A stretch of DNA of 64,000 nt from Charina bottae (GCA_023362775.1 JALMGJ010000004.1:51480298-51544297); one strand, 5' to 3'; numbered from the stretch's first letter, positions 21,741 to 34,441 are shown. The notes: generated from the letters alone by a model not told the origin. Translations and numbers: made by a program.

Positions 21741-24189
21741 TCAAGAAATGGAAATTTTAATTTAATGTAATTTAATTAAAATTAAATATTAATTATATAT
21801 TTTTGTAAAAACCAAAAAGATACCATAATATTAGAATTGATTGGGAGGCCAAATTATATGTCTTGGCTCATGGGCATGTGGTCTTTCCCATTTTGGTGTG
21901 AATTAGTAATGTAAGTTCTCCTTATGACCATGTATATTCTCCCACCCAGCCACCCATCCAGATGCATACACATATACTGTACACATACATAGCTGACTCT
22001 GCCCAACCATTGTTTTTTAAGCTTCCTTCTATAGCAGCATAGCCAAAATGTCTCAGGGATAAGAGAGGAGAAGGTGAAAGCATTGATTCTCTGCTTTTCT
22101 CATGTTTGTATTTTGTATTTCATGAAGCAAGTCCATTTTCTTTCTTTATATAAAAAATTGCATGCTTTTTTAAACAACTCTGTCAAAAACATTACTGAAT
22201 CATAAATAATACATAGAGAAACTTTGACATTATTTATTATCTACTGTTTCAGTACTATATTTTATTCTTAGCTATAATAAAATAAAATAATAAAATATGG
22301 CTAAAATATTGTCATTGGACAGGTGTAGTAAAATGAAATAATTGTTAAATTAAGTAAAATATAAAATCATAGAATTTCTGTGTAACTTATGAACAACCAA
22401 CTGCAAATTCAAGACAACAGAATTACTTGCTTAGAGAAACCAAATTCCTGTCACTGGAAAATGGAAATCATCTGGCAAAAAAATCAGTGTACTAAATATA
22501 CAGATTTGTTTATAAAGGAGGATGGAAATATAATCATGCTATATTGCACTTCACTGTATTTTCTGTAAGTCTCTTACTATACACGTTCTAATTTATATTC
22601 CAAACTGACAAGTTTTGTAGTCAATATATTGATTCTTGCTTGCATTTTGCATAATTTATGTTGTTTTGCATAATTATGTTTCATAATTTATGTTCTGCTA
22701 ATACTATTTGCACATTAGCTTCTGATTTGCAAATACTGTGAAATATGTTTTAGTAAGAAACCACTGAAAAGTTTCCTGTTTTGAAACTGAAAAAACAAAA
22801 CAAAGAAAAAATCCTATCCCCCTTTCCCGCAAGAGAGAAGGATCTGGAATTTGCCTATGAACCAAGCAGCTGTGGTATAGTGCACCAAAGTGAACTATAT
22901 AATGCCTGCTTAAATTGCTCCTTGGTCATGGTTGCCTTGCATGTATAGTACGTGAACAATAATGCTGCCTATAAGAAAATTTTTCTAATCTATTCTTGGA
23001 AAGATAATGTAGGTGTTTATGATGTATCAGGTCACCCCTACCTGGCACATTATTTTTTTTCTCAGAATTTATTGCCAAGTCCTTTTTAGTTAGTTTTAAA
23101 AAAAATATGAACATGTCCCACCTTATTCATTATCTATCTTATCTTGATTGACAAGGGATTTTTCATGTTAAAAATCCAGTTATTTAGGACCTTCTACTTT
23201 CTTCTTTCTTCACATCCTGCATTATTTTAATCCTGGAGAAATGAACAGAACAAACCTAGTCACAACTTGGTACAGTAAATCATTCAGTTTGGTAACAATG
23301 AAATGATTGTCCACCTCCTAAAGCAATATTTCAACTTGTCATTTGTGTCATCAAAAGTGGGGGGAGAAGTGTCCCTACTTTACTTTTCCTTTAAAGGGAA
23401 ATAGAATGGACTGCTTCAAATTAATACTCCGTATGGCACATCATTCAAAGCTTTTTTCTTCAGGTAGAAAATATGGCAATTGCTACAGTTGTTATATGTC
23501 ATCTAGTAATTCCCTTCTCTCTGCCCTCGCCGTATTTATTCAAGTCTCAATATGACTTTCCATAAAAAAGCAAGTGTCAGTAGACTGACTCTTAAGTGAA
23601 ACATGATTTTAGTGGCATTTATAAAAAGAGTGCAATAACTCTGTAAGTAATAATATTCCATTTCTTTACAGTGACAATTGATTAAAGGTTAAAAAGTGCT
23701 TCGGCCCCTGAAAAATGAACTATATCATTCATTCCCTTTCTCAGGGAAATACTAAAACTAGGAATTCAATTAGATTTAAGACTTTTTTAGTGATTTAAAC
23801 TTAACAATTCTGGCTTTTATTGCACTTATATAGTATTTACAGTATCAGAATAAAAGCTTTAATTCTTAAAATCATTTGGTGAAAACCCTTGATCAAATGG
23901 CATAAGTTGGTAAAGGTCTGTATTTCAGAGCAGCAATTCAGATTGAATGCAAATTATTCCCACCTGGATACTTCCTCAACCTGGCCCAAAAGCAAGCAAG
24001 CCAGCTCAGGGGGAAGAAGAAAAGACACCTATGTCTCCATGGGATAGGAAATCAATCCCTTCCTCCTCCCCCCCACCCCCTGCAGTGGCCAAAGTGACCT
24101 CTCATTTGTCCTTTCCAAAAGCCATGCAGCCCAGTTACCAAATTCATTTTCTTGCTTTAGTTTCTTGCTTGCATTACTAGTAATTTTTC
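21741..24189. other. Long presumed intron stretch, nothing recognised
   Basis: 2.4 kb of AT-rich DNA without a clear repeat family or coding signal. Confidence 0.4.
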
Positions 24190-25170
24190 AGTCCATTTTC
24201 CCTGTCAAACACAGCTACCTTGGTCCTTACTACATTAATTTTCAGATCCATTCTCCTCCTTGTATCACATTAAATTACTTGTACACTTACCTCCAAATCA
24301 ACACACCTTTAATGTCACCAAAGCCATTCTTATACATTTATCCATTATTTTATCATATGCTCCTATCTTACTTCCTCTTTTCCAAAGAGCAATTTATAAG
24401 CATTCCATTTATTCTCACAAATGCTTTACTTCCATTTCATACCAGTTTTACCTCATTCTGCCATCAGCTTCAAGCTCCATATCCATGCAAAACATTCCAT
24501 AATTCAAGCCTGTATCACGTGTTTTATCTGAATCAGCAAATGTACACTTTCTCATTGTCATACTTTTCTCGGTGACCTGTTGAGATGCAAAACTCTGGTA
24601 TGTACACGGCATACCCTGTATAAAGCTGCCTTGTTTATCATCTCCTCTTTTACCCTTTCAATCAGAATTCTTCAAAAACACCTTCTCAGGTGCTTCTAAC
24701 AAGTTAATCTGTTTGTATTGTAGCTTTTGCATTCTCTCGTTGTACAGGGAAACAAATATTTCCCTATCATTAGGCAGAGATGCAGTCTTCACACATACAT
24801 TAAACAAGTCACCCAACGTATCCCAATTTTAACATTTCTCCACTTATACCATCTCCACTGAACCCTTACAATTTTTCACATTTATAACATCCTTTTCATC
24901 ATTTTTTTTCTTGGCAGTAACAGCATTCAGTTCAATTCATTGCAATCTTTAACATACTGTATCACTATCATTCCTGTACCAATCTCTGAAATACTCCTTC
25001 CAAATTTTTTTCACTTCAATTTCCTCTCAAATTATTTCATCACTGTTATTTTTAATTCTATCCACTTTCCTGGTGGTTCCTTGTTTAGCCCTTTTTACCT
25101 ACTTCCATGACATATGTTATTACTACCAACATAACTCTCCATTATCTCTGCTTCTTTTAGTCTTAAATAG
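24190..25170 (-). pseudogene. Degenerate non-LTR retrotransposon, minus strand
   Basis: The minus strand near 24500 reads 'tatggaatgttttgcatgg', nearly the same as the 15540-15990 LINE at 'tggaatgttttgcatgaat' (its WNVLHEYG block). The pyrimidine-rich + strand over the whole kilobase suits an old LINE in reverse. Stops occur throughout and the boundaries are approximate. Confidence 0.4.
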
Positions 25171-25197
25171 TTGCTCACTGATTATATTCTTTACAAC

Positions 25198-25850
25198 TGT
25201 CAGCCCCACTAGGTAGAGGAGATCAGGAAATCAACTCCACAGGAAGACTAGAACTACTTTTATTGAGACTGGCTATAATAACAGAATCTTGCAAATCTGA
25301 TTGTGTTGTACTTCCCTGGAGTATAAAAAATGGAGTATAAAAATGTGTGAGCCATTTCCAAATGCTGTATAGCTTCACACAATTCTTTTGCTCCTTTGCA
25401 GTTTATTTCAAGTCCCATGTTGCGTTTCAAATGCACCTCCATGTTGCAAGGTTGGCATTAGTAAGATTGAATCCAGTGCCTGGATACACATTTTCACATA
25501 TTGGACTAAATTGCTTTTCTCCCCAGTAGGTCTAACTTCCCAGGTCCTTTCTGATAAATCTGTTTGGGCCAAGGCAATAAATCTTGAGCCAAGGCAATAC
25601 ATTAAAAAATCAGAAGTCTGGATTTTTCCTTAACTCAGGTGCACGTGTTAGGGCCAGGAACCACAGCAGAGGCAATCAAACAATGCCTCAAGGACATTAA
25701 TTTCAAACATACCTGATGCCCTTCCCCAAAGAGGTATTTTTATATAGCTCTTGCACCTCTGATAGGCCAGCCAGATATCTTAACCAAATTACAGTTCCCA
25801 AACTAAGAAGGTCCTTAACCCTAGCACAGGTAATACACTTCCACCAGTGG
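25198..25850 (-). repeat. LTR-like element, possibly solo LTR
   Basis: On the minus strand, 'gagctatataaaaatacc' (a TATA-box-like site near 25745) lies about 480 bp upstream of an AATAAA signal near 25262. The shared R/U5 block follows and ends in GGGGCTGACA at 25198. Spacing and order fit a solo LTR. The 5' edge and target duplication were not resolved, and no gag, pol or env is adjacent. Confidence 0.5.
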
Positions 25851-25964
25851 TCTTAGAGGGAAGATACAAATGCATTCCATTGAATTCCAGACCCTGCCCA
25901 TGTGGTGAAGGACTCATGAAACCACCAGACATGTTTTGTTTTACTGTCCATTTTACATTTATAT

Positions 25965-25966
25965 AT

Positions 25967-26009
<43 letters not shown>

Positions 26010-26076
26010 TTTCTAACTTATATCACCGCCCATCTCCCCCCATTTCCAGAGGGGACTCTGGCGGTGATATAAGGTG

Positions 26077-26121
<45 letters not shown>
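25965..26121 (-). repeat. CR1/L2 LINE 3' tail plus (TA)n
   Basis: An (ATTT)n run at about 25965-26010 is the complement of an AAAT tail. It is followed by 'ctaacttatatcaccgccca', the reverse complement of the 3'UTR end seen at 19740-19780. A (TA)n run follows at 26078-26121. Confidence 0.8.
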
Positions 26122-26125
<4 letters not shown>

Positions 26126-27944
26126 TAATATTTGCCATGAGCTGCTAATCCCACACATAATTAAATATACTATTCACTTTGACCAGTTTTACTTAAAATT
26201 TTACTTAGGTTTTCAGATTCAAATGATTCCATTTCCTTAAGTATGACCAAATTTTTTCATTATATATTGAGATGCGCAGCAGTTTGGCTGATTGATATTT
26301 TGTCTATTTTGTTAATTAATATCAGTTTTATGCATATCATGTGTTTTATGGACTGGTCATTGAATTCAATAAAGATTCTTCTTGTTTGTGTGTGTGTTTT
26401 CCACGAAGTATAACATACAACTATATCATGGATTTCTATGTTCTTACACATCCACAACTTAGATAATACCAATTCATATTCTCAGTTATACATTTTAGCC
26501 AGTTCATTCATAATGAAATCTTCACCTTCTGTCCCCTGCATTCATTTGCAAGATCAGACCATCTTCATTCAGACCTATTATATCATAATTTACTTGATTG
26601 TAACATACAAAGTATCTCAAACTATGAAGTCATACTATCATATTCACCCACATAGTACCAATTCAGTTTTCAACATACATTTTAGCCAGACCACCTTCAT
26701 TCATATTATTACATTTTCTCCCTTTTTCTTAGTTAAACAGAAATGCAACCTCCCTCCCTCCCTTTTCATTAATTGATGTTCTTTACCATTTACCACCATT
26801 TACACTTCACATAATATTTTCTTATTAAAATTAGTAAAGGTGTATACTAGGTTATCAGCCTTAGTCGTATTGGTATTCCCTGATAATAAGGACAGTACCT
26901 GTCAATTTTGATACTTTTTGACCAGTACAACCAGGTTTGCTCATGGTGCTTTAGGCAACCTAGAATCTCTAGTCTACATACTATTTTGCAAGCCAACATA
27001 CTGTTGACTACTATGAGATATATTCAGTCTATTGACATACTCAGAAAAGGGAGCACAATTAAAATAAAAATACTCCCTGGAAGTATTTGCTGTCATATTT
27101 TTGCCAAATTACTTGTTAGTTAAAGCTAACTAACATTAGGCAAATGAAAGTAAGATACTTTAAGACAGTTGGGGGGTGGGAAGAGAGAACTTGGCATAGA
27201 AAGGTTGCAGGTAGAGAAGCAATGATTTTTATTTTCAAAAGCAAATATTCTTTGGAAACTCAAGAAAAAATGCTGTTCAAAAGAGTTATTTTTCTCTTAT
27301 GGACAGGAAAGGAATTAAGGACCTTTCCTTCCCACGCTAGCTTTTTTATTCCAAATTTATCTTTTCCAAAACTGCAGTTCTGGTCCTGGCTGTATCAGTG
27401 TAATTGCCTTTAGTATGTAATTAGTATCACACAGATCTTGTGTTTAAAGATCGGAGAATTTGTTTTGTTCCATATTATGTCATATTCTTTGTATACAGAG
27501 CAGTAATACCAACATCCAGTTGCCAAACAATTTTTCTCTTTTAAATTAGGCATAAATCATTATGACATATTTCGATTAAAAAATAAATAATTGACAGTGC
27601 ATTAAGTAATTTTTCACTCTAGGTGGCTTTTTTTAATTTAACACTTTTTTTCTCTATTTATTTATTATAAATCTTTTACTAATGTACTTGGAGCTTTTGA
27701 CATTTTCAGTAGCATTTTTGTACATTAACAATCCCTCCCCACCCCTACACAATCCCTGTGGTCACTCTTTTATCTTTGTCAAATTGTCAAAGGAACTATG
27801 AACATAGATTAATATAGATATGTGTGAAGTTTTTTGATATGATCATAACTATGGTTGATGTTTCAATCATGAACCATGTAGGAAGGCAATCAACAGATAG
27901 TCAAGTATGTCTGGGCTTAAAATAGAGCTGAAAAATCTTACTAT
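26122..27944. other. Presumed intron, largely unassigned
   Basis: AT-rich DNA. The pyrimidine-rich part at 26440-26770 resembles the composition of the old LINE at 24190-25170 and may belong to the same family, but I could not identify a motif. Confidence 0.35.
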
Positions 27945-28495
27945 GGTTTCTTTTTTTAAAATAATTTTTAATGAAAATTTTGATTAAAATAGTAAAAGCA
28001 AATACAAACTAAACTCCAAAAAAGAGAGTCAGCCAGTCTCGGTTCAGAGTCACCATCACACAGGTTTGAGTCCAAAGGCAAGGCACACAGAGTCTGGGTT
28101 TGCGAACGGTTGTTTCCAACAAGAGGCTCAAGCTCATAGCTCTTCTTAAATAAGAGCAGTCCCAGTGTGGCTCATTTAGGAGGGTGAGGCTGCTTCATAG
28201 CAAGTAACCTCACTGAATTCCTTTGCTCTGCTCTTTTTTCTGCCCACCGGGCTCTTGCATTGGGAGGGGGCAGTAATTCCATGCCCTCAGCTTCAGAGAG
28301 CAGCGGCAGCTGTCTCTGTTGAATGCTGGCCAGCCCTGCCTCCTCTGCCTGCTCAGGCGGCCATTCATCTGGTGACCCCAGAGCTGACTTCTCGTTATCT
28401 AAGGCCACTTCTGGAGCTGGATGCCCTTCTTCGTCTGAAGATTTTGTTTCTTAGGATTTTGTTTCTTAGGACTCCAAATCTGAGCCCACCATGAC
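27945..28495 (-). repeat. Probable retroelement fragment, family uncertain
   Basis: Read on the minus strand, it begins TGTCATGGTGGGCTCAG at 28495 and stays GC-rich with a 78-codon open frame (28408-28172). It then runs into AT-rich sequence ending in a long A/T tail near 27950. The TGTCA start is LTR-like, but no matching end or second copy is present in the window. The repeat assignment rests on composition change and layout only. Confidence 0.35.
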
Positions 28496-28675
28496 AGTTT
28501 CAAGGAAGACTATATGAATCTGAGGATGCTGGTCATAAGGCTTTATACTTGGATACCGTAGCCAAGACTTGTGCCAACTGAGATGAAAAAAGATATATCA
28601 CCAATTAAGTTAAACTATGCATGCCTATGTCTCTATGAACCAAACTTGATTATTCAGTTTTGATATTGAAATGGG

Positions 28676-28750
28676 ACTTGACTTGACTTGACTTGACTTG
28701 ACTTGACTTGACTTGACTTGACGACTCGACTCGACTCGACTCGACTCGAC
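28676..28750. repeat. Pentamer array (ACTTG)9 then (ACTCG)5
   Basis: Nine ACTTG units are followed by a 3-base junction and five ACTCG units. The equivalent place in the second copy (about 29161) has only two ACTTG units, so the array expanded after the copies formed. Confidence 0.97.
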
Positions 28751-28760
28751 CTAACTAAAG

Positions 28761-29101
28761 GGGGCGTGGTGGCTCAGCGGGTAAGACGCCAGGCTTGTTG
28801 ATCGGAAGATCGCAAGTTTGGAGGTTCGAATCCCTAGTCCCACGTGACGGAGTGAGCTCCCGCACTAGCCCCAGCTCTTGCCAATCTAGCAATTCGAAAG
28901 CATGCAAATGCAAGTAGATTAATAGGTACCACCTCGGTGGGTAGGTAACAGCGTTCCGCGCGCGTCATGCCGGCCACATGACCATGGAAGCGTCTTCGGA
29001 CAACGCTGGCTCTTCGGCTAACAAACAGAGATGAGCACCAGCCCCTAGAGTCGGACACGACTGCACAAAATGTGCGGGGGGAACCTTTACCTTTTTTTTT
29101 T
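28761..29101 (+). mobile_element. tRNA-derived squamate SINE
   Basis: The head contains a pol III A box (TGGCTCAGCGGGTAAGA) and a B box (GGTTCGAATCC, 28823-28833). The body has the segment 'gctggctcttcggctaac' followed by 'gagtcggacacgactg', and the 3' end is 'aacctttacc' plus a T run. The same element occurs at 45900-46233 and 53844-54172. It resembles tRNA-derived SINEs of Anolis and other squamates. No ordinary short target duplication is visible here. Confidence 0.9.
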
Positions 29102-29255
29102 TATGCATGCCTATGTCTCTATGAACCAAACTTGATTATTCAGTTTTGATATTGAAATGGGACTTGACTTGACCTAACTTGAATTAAGCAATGCATGCCT
29201 TCTATCTGTATGAACCATAGTTACTCATTTTTGCTATTGAAATGGGACCTTCCTA

Positions 29256-30879
29256 TTAAATTGTGCCCATAGTATTCTCAGAAAAAACAAACTATTTGAA
29301 GGTTTTTTCCATTGCCATGGCATCCAGAGCACTCAATATTTAAACCAAATTGTTCCAGTGACAGACTTTCATTCAAGGGGTTCTCTATTCCAGTCTGTAA
29401 TGACTACCTTTCTAGCATACAAGCACATTTTTTTCCTCCCTAAAGCATTGCCATATACATTTTCAATGGAAAATCAATCTTTTGTTTCTTAGGATTGATC
29501 TAAGCTCTGGGGAACAAACTAAATCCACTAAAATGTGAGGCAGTATAAAATACAGTAGTTTACACCCTGCTGTGCATGATGCTGAACTGAACATTGGAAT
29601 TGTTGTCATGCTGTTTGTTTTTCTTCCTTTACAAAGTGAGTGGGGTGTCTGTTTTTAAAACCATCTGTGTTTGAAATACTGTCTCAGAATGAGATGCTAA
29701 GCAAGAAGAAAAAACTTTTGTAAAAGAGCATTTGAATGCATTTGATTTTACCCAGCTATATTATAGTTCTCAGCCAATTATTTATCTCTTCTTCTGTGCT
29801 TATACTCTTGTAATAGTATTGAGCATTTCATTTTCAAACATAGTTTTGAATGGCTAATCACCTAATAATTGCTATTTTTACTTGATCAGTGAATATTAAA
29901 ATGATTGAAGTTTGGATTTTTTTAAGGTACAATGGATTTTCTTTGCTGCTTAGTCTACAATCATAAATAAATTTTTGTTCCCTTGAACACTGTGAACCTT
30001 ACTTCTATATAAAGGTGCATAAGAAGAACATGTCATTAATTTTATGTGGCTTAGCAAAGATGTGAGTTTTAGGTTTAGAAATTACAAGTTCTTGGATATT
30101 CTACTTTGCCATCATGGCCAAATTAAAGGGGCGCAATATACTGCTGCAAGTAATCTGGGCTCTCCAAAGAAGTGATTGCTAATGGCAAAGTATATGTCAC
30201 TTTAATCTGAGGTGTTAGAATGCACACTCAGGGAAAAGAGCTATGGGCTGCATAAACCCATAATCATGATAGTGTAATGATTGTGAATCCATAAAAATAG
30301 AATAACTAAAAGTTCAACTGATTTAACTCCCTAGAAATTCCATGCCCCTCTATTAATGAAAGCTGGCAAAAACAACAGTAGTTTAAATATTTTAGAAAAG
30401 TTGTAATTTTATTTATTTCCATGGTGCGAGACTTGTAAATTTGTTTTTGTTTAAAACAGAAAACTATCTAGGAGGGCCTTTAAGTAAAACCAGCCAAGAT
30501 GCTGTTTCAGCTGATTGGGTTAATTCATTCTAAAAGTTACTTTCTGATCATTACTTTTACTTCCAAAATAATGTTATTTTCTGATCATTATTCTTACTTT
30601 CAAAATAATAAAAGACCCATCATGTTTCGTTTTTCAATGAATCATGGATTCAAGGTCTGGAGTGTATTTTATTCAACTTGGCAGCTTATACTGCTGATTA
30701 GAGACCAAGAGTTAAAACAATAAATATAACACAAACCATAAAAAAATGAAAATCTCTCATATATCACACCAAGGAACAATAAATCCCAAATTCATGTAAA
30801 CCTTGCTGCAAGAGGCAATCTAATCATATTAGTGCCCCTCCCCCAAGCCTTCTGGAGTATTGACTGACTGACTGAGTGC
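29256..30879. other. Presumed intron, nothing recognised
   Basis: AT-rich DNA with no identifiable element. It includes a short stretch at 30110-30230 with lower AT content and no open frame. Confidence 0.4.
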
Positions 30880-33800
30880 TTGCTAGATTAATTGATTATG
30901 TGCCAAAAAGTTGGTCTTCACTCAGTGACCACATAGACCTCCTCCAGGGTGATTTATCTCCAATCTGGCCCTTCAGATTTCCAACAGTATACCCAATTGC
31001 CACCGTGACTGAGTCCATCTACCTTGCTCTTTCCTTTCCTTCCACATTTCCCAACATTGTAGGCTTCTCAAGAGTTCTAAGTGAACACCCATAATGGTTC
31101 CAAAATATGATAATTTGATCCTGCTCAAATCATAATCTATGCTTCATGTGATAACTCTGAATTGATTTGTTCTATGAATCATTTGTTTGTTTTCTTGGCT
31201 ATTCATGGTATTATTTCTCCAACACCAAATTTCAAAAGCATCAATACTCTTTCTACTCTGCTTCTTCAAAATATAACTTTAGCTTCCATTGAGTGTCACA
31301 GGGAAAACTATTCCCTGTACAATACTGATCTTTGTAGGTACAGATAAGACCCAGCATCTGGATATCTTTTCCAAGGCCTTTATTGCTATCCTACCAAGTG
31401 TTAATATGTGATGTATATCTTGACTCCCTTACTGGGGAAGGTTAATCCTAAAAAGTAGAGAACCATCTACTATTTCAGTATCTTCATTAGTAATTCTAAG
31501 GCTGGTTGCTATACATCTTAGCAATAGTTTGCTCTTCTTTATATTTAATCTTAATCCCATTATTTCACTGTGCTCCTTGACTTTCATTACAAGGGCTTCC
31601 ACATTATTTGTGATTTCAGTTATTCAAGTAGTGTCATCAGCATAGTGCAGGTTACTGATATTTCTTCTTCCAGTTTTGAAAACCACATTCATCTTCTTCC
31701 AATCTAGACTCTCTCAGTATATATTCTGAATGTAGGTTGAATAAATAAGGGGAAAGTATACTACCTTGCCCCTTCATGGATCACTGCCTTGTCGTGGCGA
31801 AGGGGCTTGCGTAACTCAATGAAGTCAGGTCAAGATGGACAGGTCATGACGGAGAATTCTGACAAAACGTGGTCCACTGGAGGAGGAAATGGCAACCCAC
31901 TCCAGTATCCTTGCCAAGAAAACCCCATGGACAGTATCAAAAGGCTAAAAGATATGACGCCGGAAGATGAGCACCTCAGGTCGGAAGGTGTCCAAAATGC
32001 TACTGGGGAAGAGCGGAGGGCAATTCTGAATAGCTCCAGAAAGAGTGAAGCAGCTGGGCCAAAGCCAAAAGGACGCTCAGTTGTGGATGTGTCTGGAAGT
32101 GGAAGGATACTTCCTTGCCTCATTCGTACTACTTGCCTCATTCATTTGCTGATCTGAAGCCAGTCTCTTTCACTATGTTCTTTCAAGACTGTGGTTTCCT
32201 GTCTTGTGTGTAAGTTCCACATCAGGACAATGAGATGTTGTGAGATTCCCATTTTCCTAGACATGTTCCACAGTTTGACATGGTTGACATAACTGAAGGC
32301 CTTTCTTTAATCAATAAAGTACATACTGACTTTTTTGGAATATTCTTTGGCTTTCTCAATTGTCCAGCATGCATCAGTAGTAATATTTCTTGTTCTTAGC
32401 CTTTTCTAAAACCAGTTTAAACATCTGGAATCTCCTTTTCCATGTAGAGCTCTAATCTGTATTGGATGACCCTAAGCATTATTTTGCTAGCATGTGAAAT
32501 TAATATATTTATATGATAGTTTCCACACTCTGTTAAACTCCTTTCTTTGATATTGGGGTGTAGACTGTCCTTTTCCAATCTGTTGGCCATTGTGTCATTC
32601 TCCAAATTTGCTGGCATAGTTTGCTTAGAACTTGTAATTATTCTACGTCTGTTGCTTGCCATATTTATGTAGCAAGCAACATAATACCTGTAGCCTTCCA
32701 ACTTGGTAATGATCAGAGTGGTGATATAATTTCATCTTATAGTACTAGAGGTTCTTGTAAGAATGAAATATCTTCTAGGGTATCTCAGGTATTGATATTC
32801 CATCTGTACAGAATTCCAGTATAGTCTGTCCATCTTTGATCTTCCTTGAACCTGTTACTATCTGTCCAATGGTATCCTTTAGCATACCAATTGGAGGTTG
32901 GAACCTCCTTTAAGTTTGGAAATCTTTTGGAAGACTTACTTTTCTATGTCTGTTTCCATCTTTACTGCATTCCAGATGCTGTTGTAATATTGCTTCTTGT
33001 CTCTTCTAACAGGTCTCTGCAATTCTTGTTAAGTTCTTACCTGAGATCTTTGTCTTTCTTGGCTTTGGCTTCTCTTCTTTTGGTAATTTCCACTGTTTGT
33101 CCTGGCATCAAATTTGCTTTCTTCTGTTTCTTGATCTTTGGCATTCTCTTTTTACATTCTTCTTTAATAACTTATTTGATTTTATTCCACAGTTCCTTCG
33201 GTTTCTTAGCAATGAAGTTCAGGATTTCAAAGCAATTCCTGTTGTTCTCCTTGAAAATGGTGGCCATAGGGTCAAGGTCATATTGTGGAAACTTGTTGAT
33301 TTTGTTCTTCCACTTTAGCTTAACTTAGAACTTGCACGTGAGCAGTTTGTGATCTGTTCCACAGTTATGGCCACATATTTGTTATAAATGAGCTCTTCCA
33401 CTTCCTTGTATCAATTATATAATTGACTTGAGTTCTGTGAACTCCATCTGGTGATGTCCATGTATATAGGCATTGTTTTGGTTGTTTGAATACTGTATTA
33501 ACAATGAGGAAATCATTGGTTTGGCAGGAACCATTCTCCTGTTTCATTTCTGTGCCATGCATTTCAACTGCATTTTCTTCCTTAATATTTCCAGTATTGG
33601 TGTTCCAGTCTCCAACCACATGCAGCACATCTTGTTTTCAGGTTCTGACAATTTCAGATTGAACTTGACCACAAAACTCTTTAACTCATTTTTCTTCAGT
33701 ATCAGTTGTTGGAACATAAACTTGGTTAACTGTGCTATTAAAGGGTTGTCTGCAAAATTTAATTGATATTATTTGGTCATTGACTACATTGTACCAAATT

Positions 33801-33950
33801 ACTATCTTTGCTGTTTGCTTCCTGACTATAAAAGCAGTGCTGTTTTTTCTTTCTTTTTCCTGAGCCGAGTAGTAAACAGTATGATCTTTTAACTGAAAGA
33901 TAATAAGCTGATGACTAAGATGTCAGTGTAGAGCTGATTCATTTCATCTT
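30880..33950 (-). pseudogene. Old RTE-clade LINE, nearly full coding span, degenerate
   Basis: On the minus strand, an endonuclease-like segment lies near 33628-33365 (GDWNTNTGN; LYTWTSPDGVHRTQVNYI), matching the APE-type 'GDWNAKVG' and 'YTWTSPDG..R.QIDYI' blocks. RT segments follow at 32701-32417 (CGNYHINILISHASKIMLRV) and about 31760-31630 ('CILSPYLFNL'-like, then a YADDT remnant). The 3' end, with 'attgattatgtgcc' on the + strand, is near 30890. Frameshifts and stops are many. A + strand module (31775-32112) has been inserted in the middle. Confidence 0.8.
31775..32112 (+). mobile_element. RTE/BovB 5' module inserted in an older RTE
   Basis: It runs from 'cttcatggatcactgcc' through 'ggaaatggcaacccactcc' and 'atgctactggggaagagcg' to 'gtctggaagtggaaggat'. 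It is opposite in orientation to the host RTE and breaks it. The host bases on both sides are similar (ACTACCTTGCC before, ACTTCCTTGCC after, 10 of 11), consistent with a target duplication. A homologous module is at 16490-16866. Confidence 0.65.
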
Positions 33951-34009
33951 TCACTGTGTTGGCTTTCTCATGTTCATGCGTCATGTATGCATGTATGTAT
34001 GTATGTATG

Positions 34010-34441
34010 TGAGGTGAGTTGGGCTGAGAGAGAGTGACTGGCCTAAGATCACCCAGCCGGCTTTCATGCCTAAGGCGGGACTAGAACTCACAGTCTCCTG
34101 GTTTCTAGCCCGTTGCCTTAACCCAGAGCTTTCCAAACTTTTCATGTTGGTGACACACTTTTTAGACATACATCATTTCGCGACACACTCTTACAGCAGG
34201 GCATCATTTCACGACACACTTTTACAACAGGGCACAAGGCAGACACTAGGACCTGCGCGGAATCACAGCAGGTTTGGAGGCAGCAAGGCACAAGGCAGGC
34301 ACTAGGACCTGCGTGGAATCCTGGCAGGGCTCGGAGGCAGCAGCAGCCACGAAACACCCAGACACTGCAGCCGACACACTAACGTGTCCCGACACACAGT
34401 TTGGAAAGCTCTGCCTTAACCACTAGACCAAACTGGCTCTC
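34010..34441 (-). mobile_element. Sauria SINE, split by a hAT MITE
   Basis: Read on the minus strand, the head is 'gagccagtttggtctagtgg' (to 34441). After the MITE (34124-34413) it continues with 'actgtgagttctagtcccg' and 'ggctgggtgatcttagg'. It corresponds to the intact copy at 38591-38824. The BovB-like tail is missing on the left, where a GTAT microsatellite begins. Confidence 0.88.
34124..34413. mobile_element. Complete hAT MITE, subfamily B, nested in a SINE
   Basis: The left terminus is CAGAGCTTTCCAAAC and the right is GTTTGGAAAGCTCTG. A perfect 8-bp duplication CCTTAACC occurs at 34116-34123 and 34414-34421, and both copies are SINE sequence. The interior matches the 6307-6657 copy in opposite orientation (about two 'ctaggacctgcgcggaat' units). 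There is no transposase. Confidence 0.96.

Larger units (their letters stand above)
28616..29255. repeat. About 90-bp tandem repeat, three copies, interrupted by a SINE
   Basis: Copy 1 starts at 28616 and copy 2 at 29102. They are identical for about 75 bp, beginning TATGCATGCCTATGTCTC. A diverged copy 3 starts near 29192. Copy 1 carries an expanded pentamer array and is followed by the SINE at 28761-29101. Copies 2 and 3 are adjacent. Confidence 0.85.

Noticed and set aside
28770..28833. A tRNA gene, based on A and B boxes
   Set aside because: The boxes belong to the head of a tRNA-derived SINE found three times here with SINE bodies and tails; no cloverleaf with acceptor stem was found.
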